From Companilactobacillus versmoldensis DSM 14857 = KCTC 3814 (GTDB taxonomy: Bacteria; Bacillota; Bacilli; Lactobacillales; Lactobacillaceae): a DNA stretch of 64,000 nt. The notes under the pieces are model-generated. The model was not told the DNA's origin, ran no database searches, and saw only the letters and a list, made by a program, of their open reading frames with translations. Shown in pieces: positions 25,962 through 32,184 of this stretch (the first letter of the stretch is position 1; every line of letters begins with the position of its first letter). The stretch lies in the NCBI RefSeq assembly GCF_001434295.1, contig NZ_AZFA01000008.1, positions 8,276 through 72,275 of the forward strand. The letters run 5' to 3'. The translations under genes and the position numbers were made by a program.

Positions 25962-26215
25962 CTTTTGATATCTTCGCATAAGTAGTTATCGATCTTGAAA
26001 ACTAGCTCATTGACACCTTGTTCATGAAGGTGATTAGTCTTCAGATTATAATTTCGCAAACAGGCACGGAAACTGATCAAAGTTGGTACGGTCTCTTGAG
26101 TCGGTATCTCGTCGATATAATTCATTGCTAATTTGATTAGGTCACAATCGCTTAAAATATTCAGCTGCGCTACTGACTCGTCGAGATTTTTAATCAAGGT
26201 TCTATCGTTTGTCAT
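25949..26215 (-). CDS. Possible bacteriocin immunity protein
   Basis: An 88-residue soluble, mostly helical protein. The spacing of helices and the segment FRACLRNYNLKTNHLHEQG followed by ELVFKIDNYL recall the four-helix bundle of class IIa (enterocin A/pediocin type) immunity proteins. No bacteriocin precursor with a double-glycine leader lies next to it, so it would be an orphan immunity gene, which is common in lactobacilli. The ribosome binding site is weak. The assignment rests on pattern only. Confidence 0.45.
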   Translation of the reverse strand: MTNDRTLIKNLDESVAQLNILSDCDLIKLAMNYIDEIPTQETVPTLISFRACLRNYNLKTNHLHEQGVNELVFKIDNYLCEDIKRCAQ

Positions 26216-26429
26216 TATTCATAACATACCCCACTTCCAGTTTAGAAAAACAACTGACTATATAAACTAAACCCTAAAAACCAAGAATATTATCTTGGCA
26301 ACACTTATTGTGACCCATTTTCAGTATTTATTGATATCAATTTTATATATTAAAAATATTCAATAGTGGCATGAAAATCAAGAAAACGGCAATATTCAGT
26401 TTATCAGTTTATAAATATTAACCAAAAAA
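26216..26429. other. Intergenic region without visible features
   Basis: AT-rich; I see no ORF, promoter or structure beyond the terminator that follows at 26430. Confidence 0.4.
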
Positions 26430-26459
26430 GGAAGTCTGCGGTAGGTTGTACAGACTTCC
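26430..26459 (-). terminator. Rho-independent terminator
   Basis: GGAAGTCTG/CAGACTTCC hairpin with T6 on the minus strand, about 80 bases beyond the stop of the secreted peptidase. Confidence 0.8.
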
Positions 26460-26539
26460 CAAAAAACTTTTTGTTTGAGGAGGAATAATAATAAAGTTTT
26501 TTCGTAATTTACATTAAGATATTCCTTCTATGATTGAGA

Positions 26540-28939
26540 TCACCAGATGTTGACCCGTTTGTCGCTAGCTAGATACATTCCATCGCCAGGTTTGACGTCA
26601 AAGGCATCATAGAAGGCTTGGATGTTTTGCAAGCTAGTGTTGACACGGATACTGTCTGGCGTGTGAACGTCGCTTAATTGATCTGCTTGTAGTTCTGAAG
26701 TGTATTTCGATCTCCAGCCTAAAGCATAATTTTCGAAGAATTGCTGTAAGTTATAATCTTTGTCTTGCTCCAAAGTAGCCAAGGCAACGTTCAGACCACC
26801 ATTATCGGCGATATTCTCATCTTCGGTCTGAACACCATTGATTGTACTACCAGCATATGGAATACCGTTAAATTCAGCAGCCATATCGTCGACCATTTGA
26901 TCAAATCTTGTACGGTCGTCAGTTGACCACCAATCGTTCAACTCGCCATTGCCATCGTACAGTGAACCAGTAGCATCGAAACCGTGGGTCAATTCGTGAC
27001 CTATGATCACTCCAAGGCCACCAAGATTTTGTGAATCAGTATTCGATAGACTGAAGAACGGGCTTTGAATGATCCCGGCATTAATGGTGATGGCATTAGT
27101 CAAACGGTCATATGATGCATCAGGATTCAAAGCAGAATCGCCTTGTTGCCAAGCACTGCGGTTGACTGGATCTTTGAAGTCTGCAAAATTTTGCAGAGCT
27201 TGCGCACCAACTAAGTTACGGTAGTTAACGTAAGCGGAATTATTCCCCTCAATATCAACCCGATTGTAATAATCGAAATTCGTGCTTGATGGATATCCAA
27301 TATTGATTTGGATTCGACTCAATTTTGCGAGAGCGTTTTTCTTAGTAGCATTGTCTAACCAAGTACTATTGATGATTTGTTCTGAATAGGCATAAATAAT
27401 TTTTTTAGTCATTTTAGTCACAGCAGTTTTGACTGCTGGTGTGATGATCTGTGGGCCATAATACTGGCTAAAGGCGTCAGTAAAGGCTTGCGAGGTCAAA
27501 TAATAAGCGGCTGCGCCTTGCAATTCAGGCGTGAGATCATTGGGGTTCTCCAAATATTTCTGGCTCAATTCAGGGTCGCTTGTCTGCAAGAAGCTTTCGA
27601 ATCCGTCAGTCAGATTCTGCAGCTCGCTGGCCCGGTCAAGGATCAGGTCGGATACGAGCCAACCTTTCAAATCATTGACCGTGCTAGGACTTACTAATTC
27701 TGAAAGATGATTGAAATAACTAGGTGTCATCTCATAAACATAGTCTGGCGTCTCGCCGGTCAAAGTCTGAGTGATACCATTGAAATTAATATATTTGGAC
27801 AAATTAGCTAAGTCCTGGAAGCCGACTTGAGCGTAATTGGCATTTGCGTTGGGATCTGCAGCTAAGTCATTGGCGCTCTCGACATTCATCAGCAATTGAT
27901 CGTAGTTGACAGTCCCAGTGATGATGTCTTGGATCTCGTCTTTGCTATAACCAGCTGACAACAAAAAGTCGACAACGGCATTTTCTTGATCTGATTCGAT
28001 GCCTTGGTCAGTCAACATCAATGGTTGAGCACCGAACAAATACAAGGCTTTTTTGGTTGGATCGTTTTGATCACGATTGATGATGATCGAGAAAGGTGTC
28101 GGCTCATCTTTTCCGATCATGTTAGTAAATGCTTGGTTAACATCATTGATATTTTTCATATTCATGATGGCATTAACTTCGCGTGACAAATCAGGTGTGA
28201 TGACGCTAACGCTGCTAAGATCGTCATTGCTGGTTAATTGATAAAACCAAGTTGCTTCATTCATCGCATTGCCGGCTGAGTCGTCCATTCCATTGGAATA
28301 AGTGATAAAGTCATTGGCAACTTCGTTGTTGATGTTACCCGTAACAGTGTTGAAGATCCCCGCTTCAGGTGCTGCATCATTAACTTCTGTTTCATTGACC
28401 CATTGACCGTTTTCATACATATAAAAATTATCTTGTGGTCGTGAATAAGTTACGTTTTCGCCCCAATCACCGCCATTAGTATTGGTTGATGTTTGTGGTG
28501 AGTCAGCGACTTGTGTTTGATCGCTATTAGTTTGAGTAGTCGTTTGGCTATCGCCTGTTTGAATAGTACCGGTTTGGGTTCCGCTAGTTTGCGTGTTGCC
28601 TGTTTGTGCTCCACCAGTTTGAGTCGTGGTAGGTTGAGTCGTGCCCGTCTGGGTCGTAGTCGATGGGTCACTAGCCGGTGTTAAGGCATCATAAATATTT
28701 TGGGTAGCTTGATTATTTCCAGCTTGCAAATTTTCTGTAGTCGTACCTGCTGTTGGAGTAACAGTTGTCGTGGCACCCTGAGAGGTCATATCACTCGTTG
28801 TAGCAGAAGTAGCTACAGCTTGTTGCGTGGGTTGTGTATCAGAAACTGCATCAGCCTTGACAGTTTGAGTGGTAGTGATTGCTCCGAGAATTACCGCAGA
28901 AAATGTAAATACACCAATTAAACTCTTATTAATTTTCAT
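26540..28939 (-). CDS. Secreted M13 family (PepO-like) metallopeptidase
   Basis: A 799-residue neprilysin-type zinc peptidase. The start is the ATG at 28939, after AGGAGG. Residues about 1-30 form a signal peptide; about 30-160 are a Thr/Gln-rich stretch with many TQTG units; the rest aligns end to end with the cytosolic PepO at 56395-58338. Catalytic marks are HELTH (about 648-652), ENIADNGG with the third zinc ligand, and the family C-terminus VNIW. Classical PepO is intracellular, so an exported copy probably degrades extracellular peptides. A 25-bp dyad precedes the gene. Confidence 0.85.
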   Translation of the reverse strand: MKINKSLIGVFTFSAVILGAITTTQTVKADAVSDTQPTQQAVATSATTSDMTSQGATTTVTPTAGTTTENLQAGNNQATQNIYDALTPASDPSTTTQTGTTQPTTTQTGGAQTGNTQTSGTQTGTIQTGDSQTTTQTNSDQTQVADSPQTSTNTNGGDWGENVTYSRPQDNFYMYENGQWVNETEVNDAAPEAGIFNTVTGNINNEVANDFITYSNGMDDSAGNAMNEATWFYQLTSNDDLSSVSVITPDLSREVNAIMNMKNINDVNQAFTNMIGKDEPTPFSIIINRDQNDPTKKALYLFGAQPLMLTDQGIESDQENAVVDFLLSAGYSKDEIQDIITGTVNYDQLLMNVESANDLAADPNANANYAQVGFQDLANLSKYINFNGITQTLTGETPDYVYEMTPSYFNHLSELVSPSTVNDLKGWLVSDLILDRASELQNLTDGFESFLQTSDPELSQKYLENPNDLTPELQGAAAYYLTSQAFTDAFSQYYGPQIITPAVKTAVTKMTKKIIYAYSEQIINSTWLDNATKKNALAKLSRIQINIGYPSSTNFDYYNRVDIEGNNSAYVNYRNLVGAQALQNFADFKDPVNRSAWQQGDSALNPDASYDRLTNAITINAGIIQSPFFSLSNTDSQNLGGLGVIIGHELTHGFDATGSLYDGNGELNDWWSTDDRTRFDQMVDDMAAEFNGIPYAGSTINGVQTEDENIADNGGLNVALATLEQDKDYNLQQFFENYALGWRSKYTSELQADQLSDVHTPDSIRVNTSLQNIQAFYDAFDVKPGDGMYLASDKRVNIW

Positions 28940-28952
28940 CGGGGGTCCTCCT

Positions 28953-28977
28953 AGCATGTTAATAGTATTAACATGCT
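28953..28977. promoter_or_regulatory. Perfect dyad in the leader of the secreted peptidase
   Basis: AGCATGTTAAT, three bases, ATTAACATGCT: a perfect 11-bp inverted repeat adjoining the Shine-Dalgarno site. It may be a repressor operator or a 5' mRNA hairpin. Confidence 0.6.
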
Positions 28978-29064
28978 TATAATCCACCAAAAAGGCCGTC
29001 CGTACTTATCTAAAAATAAAAATGTTTTTTTCAATAAATGATTAATAATTTTAGAACAAAAAAA

Positions 29065-29097
29065 CAGACGCAAGAATACAAAGTATTCTCACGCCTG
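29065..29097 (-). terminator. Rho-independent terminator
   Basis: CAG-CG-AAGAATAC/GTATTCT-CG-CTG hairpin followed by seven T on the minus strand. Its minus-strand source transcript would cover the hairpins at 29113-29312; no gene is evident. Confidence 0.7.
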
Positions 29098-29112
29098 TTT
29101 TGCCAGTCTGAA

Positions 29113-29155
29113 GCTTCTCAACTTTTGTAATAAAGTTTTGTGGTAGTCCTTCAAA
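29113..29155. repeat. Repeat segment with GTGGTAG loop, copy A
   Basis: CTTCTCAACTTTTGTAATA, then AAGTTTTGTGGTAGTCCTT. It repeats at 29718-29757 with small changes. AACTTT can also pair with AAAGTT, giving an alternative hairpin. Confidence 0.7.
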
Positions 29156-29287
29156 ATGAAAGGTGCTTCAGCTGCAAATATTAGTCTATCTGTTATCAAA
29201 AGGAATAGATCAGTTATCACTACTATCGGTCTGAAAAAATTGGGTAAATCCAGGGATATGACCGACAATAACTGATGTGTACCTATT

Positions 29288-29312
29288 AGCGACGATTGTG
29301 GTAGGTGTCGCT
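29288..29312. repeat. Hairpin with GTGGTAG loop, copy B
   Basis: AGCGAC and GTCGCT pair around a loop containing ATTGTGGTAGG. The stem is unrelated in sequence to copies A, C and D, while the loop is shared. Confidence 0.65.
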
Positions 29313-29591
29313 GATAAAGACTAGTAACTGACAACAAAATGATTATATAACCACTCAATAATAAAAGCAATACATATATCTTTTCAAAAATAAACTGTTA
29401 ATAATTTACTAAATAAATAATTCACGAACTTATCGTTCAAAAACGACTTATATCAAGCTTTGATGACGTTTTCAACATAAGGTCTATACCACCATTAATA
29501 TAAGAAAATAATTATGTCTATTATCATGTTACAGTTATGTTAAAATGAAAAAAAGATTAGCTTTTTACTAGTAATATCAACGAAGAGTAGA

Positions 29592-29597
29592 TATAAT
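29592..29597 (+). promoter_or_regulatory. -10 box of a possible short transcript
   Basis: TATAAT on the plus strand, 28 bases before a 35-codon ORF; I see no good -35 box. Confidence 0.35.
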
Positions 29598-29624
29598 ATG
29601 TTTTGTTCATTGGGAGTGATCCTG

Positions 29625-29732
29625 ATGAATATAATGACTAAGTCGTTATGTCTTATGAAGTTAGAAAGTACATCCTCAATGTACACCTTTCAATTCATAA
29701 TTTTCAGAAGTATTCCTTCTCAACTTTTGTAA
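29625..29732 (+). CDS. Possible 35-residue peptide
   Basis: ATG preceded by GGGAGTGAT at eight bases and by a TATAAT box. The peptide begins MNIMTKSLCLMKLES and ends in IPSQLL; the stop lies at the start of hairpin C and the terminator D follows. No similarity is recognised and no transmembrane segment is convincing. It could equally be a non-coding RNA that happens to contain an ORF. Confidence 0.3.
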   Translation: MNIMTKSLCLMKLESTSSMYTFQFIIFRSIPSQLL

Positions 29733-29757
29733 TAGAGGTTCGTGGTAGTCCCTCAAC
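29718..29757. repeat. Repeat segment with GTGGTAG loop, copy C
   Basis: CTTCTCAACTTTTGTAATA, then GAGGTTCGTGGTAGTCCCTC. The GAGG/CCTC stem replaces AAG/CTT of copy A, and the loop is retained. Confidence 0.7.
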
Positions 29758-29771
29758 TTACATATCCCGAG

Positions 29772-29807
29772 GAGTAGAGGTTTGTGGTAGGCCTCTACTC
29801 TTTTTTT
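29772..29807 (+). terminator. Terminator with GTGGTAG loop (copy D)
   Basis: GAGTAGAGG/CCTCTACTC stem around TTTGTGGTAGG, followed by T7. It is both a strong plus-strand terminator and the fourth hairpin with the same loop. Confidence 0.8.
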
Positions 29808-30009
29808 GTGTCTAAAATCTAATGTAAATTTAAGTTTATATTTTCACATACTTTTACATCATCTTTGAACATTTAACGTCATTTACACACTCTATTAATC
29901 TAGTTATAAGCGATTTTCATTTTTGAAAAGTAATTTTTCAAAATAATGTGAAGTAAAATTATCCAAATCGTTGTATTATCATTTTGAAGAATTAAAGGAA
30001 GTGATTACT

Positions 30010-30234
30010 ATGCTAAACAAATGGATCGACTATCTGATCAGATTAGTCTTGGTCACTTTAGCAATTATCTGGTTCTTCATGTTGTATTCTGACAATTCAC
30101 TTCTAGTTTTGCTAGGAATCATCCTCCTGATAGGCACTACTTTGTATCTGCTCACGAAAGAACGAAGTGATCTATCTTCAAACATTAAGCACGTCAATAA
30201 AAAATTTTTAAAAGAACTTCATTTAAAAAAATAG
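30010..30234 (+). CDS. Small membrane protein (first of three)
   Basis: 74 residues. The ATG at 30010 follows AAAGGAAGTG. One long or two short transmembrane segments (about residues 8-26 and 30-46) and a basic C-terminal tail rich in Lys. It is the first of three very small membrane protein genes that share one terminator and are separated by 16 bases each. Family not recognised. Confidence 0.6.
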   Translation: MLNKWIDYLIRLVLVTLAIIWFFMLYSDNSLLVLLGIILLIGTTLYLLTKERSDLSSNIKHVNKKFLKELHLKK

Positions 30235-30250
30235 TTTGAAGGCGGAAATG

Positions 30251-30448
30251 ATGTCAAAGTCGCTGAATATCGTTATTAATACAACAGCCGTTTTAATAGT
30301 TCTAGCAGTAATATATCTCAATCTTAGATATGGGATCGATTCTGGGGCAGCACTTTTAAGTGACTCCATAGCTGTTTTTATTCTGATAACATTCTTCAGC
30401 TCCAGGATCGATCAAAGTCATTTTCTCCATCATCACCCATCCCACTAG
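30251..30448 (+). CDS. Small membrane protein (second of three)
   Basis: 65 residues with two hydrophobic segments (about 7-23 and 32-49) and a His-rich C-terminus (FLHHHPSH). AAGGCGG lies just upstream; the ATG at 30248 or a TTG at 30236 are alternatives, but 30251 gives the best spacing. Middle gene of the operon; function unknown. The terminal histidines might bind metal, which is only a guess. Confidence 0.55.
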   Translation: MSKSLNIVINTTAVLIVLAVIYLNLRYGIDSGAALLSDSIAVFILITFFSSRIDQSHFLHHHPSH

Positions 30449-30463
30449 TACGGAGGTCAGACG

Positions 30464-30655
30464 ATGAGAACAAGAATTTTTGAAATTCTTTATTGGCTAG
30501 TCGTTGGCAGTTTGGCGATCAGCGCCGTATTATTATTTTTTATCAACTCAACAACTTCTTTGAAACTCTCCGCTTACACCTTGCTTTTGCTGTTAGCCAA
30601 ACAATATGTGGAGTCAGTCAATGATGAAAACCAATCTAAGTTAAAAATATTTTAA
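30464..30655 (+). CDS. Small membrane protein (third of three)
   Basis: 63 residues, two transmembrane segments (about 9-26 and 32-46) and a charged tail (ESVNDENQSK). The ATG follows CGGAGGTC. Last gene of the three-gene operon, ending at the terminator at 30668. The three proteins have the same two-helix layout and may form one membrane complex, but they are not clearly homologous. Confidence 0.6.
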   Translation: MRTRIFEILYWLVVGSLAISAVLLFFINSTTSLKLSAYTLLLLLAKQYVESVNDENQSKLKIF

Positions 30656-30667
30656 AGACAAAATAAA

Positions 30668-30704
30668 ACGAGTTACTAATGAACATTAGTAACTCGTTTT
30701 TTTT
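30668..30704. terminator. Bidirectional terminator
   Basis: ACGAGTTACTAAT/ATTAGTAACTCGT around GAAC with eight T on the plus side and A run on the other. Serves the small membrane operon and the convergent ApbE-like gene. Confidence 0.85.
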
Positions 30705-30718
30705 ATACTATGAAAATT

Positions 30719-31510
30719 TTAAATTTGTGCCTGACTGCTTTGCCCGTTAGTCTGACCAGCAACATAAGCGGAATGGTTATGTTGATCATCGACCAACAAC
30801 CCAGTAGATCTTGAATCTTCAAACCATTGGGCTGTATCAGATGCTGACTTCGACAACGAAGCAGTTGCTAAAACGCTAGCTTCAGTCAAACCATGTGATA
30901 AGACTGTGGCTTGCAGTGGTGTTCGATCAGCTTTGAGCTGTGCAGGTTTTACGCTCGCAGTACTGATAGCACCATTTTCAATTTGGTAATTGGCTAATAA
31001 GTTTTCTGGATCAAGAGGATCAGCAATCTCAATCGTCCAGGAAAAATTAGCCGAAGACCGACTAGCTACTTGAAAGTTTGAACCAGCACTCAAAGAAACG
31101 CCGACAATGGCAGGATCAACAAGTAATGGTTTCAAATGTAGCTGAAATTCGGTTTCAATGGCCCAACCGAGCAAGATACCACGGGGGTCATAACGGTTAT
31201 TCTTGAAGGCATTGAAGCCTCCATCGGTAGCTAATTTGGCAATGGCGCACTGGTTATATACGATCGAGAACATTGAGTCCTGAAAGAAAACCTCGGCGTC
31301 ACCGCGATGAAATTTTGAGATCAAAGAGTTTAACTTTAAGGGTGAAAACTTATCATCGATCTCATCTAAATCCCGTCCAATCAACTCAGCGGAAGTATGC
31401 AAGATACGGTCAACAACAGCCCCATCATCCATCACCGCCAAAGTGATCACAAAAGGAACATTCATTTTATCAAGAACAACTTTCTTATATGAAATTTTAG
31501 TTTCAATCAT
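30719..31510 (-). CDS. ApbE-like protein (FAD:protein FMN transferase family)
   Basis: 263 residues. ApbE enzymes move FMN from FAD onto Ser/Thr of exported flavoproteins. The family order is visible but weakened: FKNNRYDPRGILLGWAIET sits where DLGGIAKGYAVD normally lies, LSAGSNFQVASRS replaces NAGGDIR, and the metal-binding end SKSASDTAQWF is present. There is no signal peptide or lipobox, and the length is shorter than usual (300-350). The ATG follows GAGGTG. It may be a cytosolic or degenerate ApbE homologue with altered activity; no acceptor protein is encoded nearby. Confidence 0.6.
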   Translation of the reverse strand: MIETKISYKKVVLDKMNVPFVITLAVMDDGAVVDRILHTSAELIGRDLDEIDDKFSPLKLNSLISKFHRGDAEVFFQDSMFSIVYNQCAIAKLATDGGFNAFKNNRYDPRGILLGWAIETEFQLHLKPLLVDPAIVGVSLSAGSNFQVASRSSANFSWTIEIADPLDPENLLANYQIENGAISTASVKPAQLKADRTPLQATVLSHGLTEASVLATASLSKSASDTAQWFEDSRSTGLLVDDQHNHSAYVAGQTNGQSSQAQI

Positions 31511-31766
31511 AAAGTAACACCTCTATTTTAAAAATATTTGTAAGTAAGAATAGAAAAACGGAGCAAGCCCCGTTTTCCAAGATTAAATTTAGAAAATTAA
31601 GAGAAACACCAGCAACTATCACTTTGCCAGGTTTCAAAATTTCTGAGAATTTGAGAATCGAGAATTTGTATTACGAAGAGGAAAATCACGTAAGGAAGAT
31701 ACCTTTACTTCCTTACAAAACGTATTATTGCATTTGATACTTAAAGAGAACTTAAAAAGAAAAAAA
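31511..31766. other. Intergenic region before the hairpin modules
   Basis: AT-rich; one short hairpin at 31561-31582 (AAAACGG...CCGTTTT) resembles a terminator on the minus strand. No ORF with a ribosome binding site. Confidence 0.4.
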
Positions 31767-31890
31767 AGAGCGCAAAATCAAATGCACTTCCCCCCGGAGC
31801 ATAAGACCGGGAAATACGGAGCCGGCCCGCCAGGCCGCGGAGTGTTTCACGGACTTATGTCGTAGGGGGGAATTTGATTTAGCGCGTTTC
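31767..31890. repeat. Hairpin module type C, complete (locus 2)
   Basis: 124 bp from AGAGCGC to GCGCGTTTC. Outer stem GCGC-AAATCAAAT/ATTTGATTT-GCGC, then CCCCCC/GGGGGG, CATAAGACCG/CGGACTTATG and a GC-rich apical part. It shares the CATAAG/CTTATG stem with type A. An ORF across both modules lacks a ribosome binding site and is rejected. Confidence 0.85.
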
Positions 31891-31895
31891 AAATC

Positions 31896-32015
31896 AGAGC
31901 GCAAAATGGGGCGGTCAGCTGCTGAGCATAGCCTAGGCTGGCAGACAAGACGGCGGGTTCGGCCGTCCTGCCAGGCGTAGCTAAGCGGAGGCCGCTGCCC
32001 CATTTTGCGCGTTTC
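31896..32015. repeat. Hairpin module type B (locus 2)
   Basis: 120 bp. The outer stem GCGCAAAATGGGGC/GCCCCATTTTGCGC is perfect over 14 bp, then GGCTGGCAG/CTGCCAGGC and GACGGC/GCCGTC. It follows module C after a five-base linker. Confidence 0.88.
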
Positions 32016-32105
32016 CACTATAAAGCAGTAAAAGTTTGGTTCAAAAAAGTGAATATTTGGTACAAAACAAAAAAAGTTTGGTAAATAAAAGGTGAACACT
32101 AAACA
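32016..32105. repeat. Module tail (locus 2)
   Basis: CACTATAAAGCAGTAAAAGTTTGG, then a second AAAAGTTTGG about 40 bases on, each followed by GTGAA. This is the same tail as at the other loci. Confidence 0.65.
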
Positions 32106-32147
32106 TTAAAGACACCCAAAAAAAAAATAAATCTCCATTCAAAAAAA

Positions 32148-32167
32148 GGACCTCCAAAAGGAGGTCC
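32148..32167 (-). terminator. Rho-independent terminator of carAB
   Basis: GGACCTCC/GGAGGTCC around TTTT followed by T7 on the minus strand, 17 bases after the carB stop. Confidence 0.88.
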
Positions 32168-32184
32168 TAAATGCATAAAATCAT

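Larger units (their letters stand above)
28978..30009. other. Gene-poor kilobase with repeated GTGGTAG hairpins
   Basis: No convincing long ORF. It contains a minus-sense terminator (29065-29097), four hairpins whose loops contain GTGGTAG, a duplicated segment of about 43 bases, and one possible 35-codon ORF. The four hairpins are listed separately. Confidence 0.6.

Noticed and set aside
28450-28720. Short-period repeats as a CRISPR array
   Set aside because: They are the coding repeats of the TQTG stretch in the secreted peptidase, with no spacers.
29089-29370. 93-codon minus-strand ORF in the hairpin region
   Set aside because: No ribosome site; it passes through two GTGGTAG hairpins and reaches into a terminator.
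31752-32099. 115-codon minus-strand ORF across the type C and B modules
   Set aside because: The ORF is a by-product of GC-rich palindromes; there is no ribosome site and the equivalent frame is broken at locus 1.
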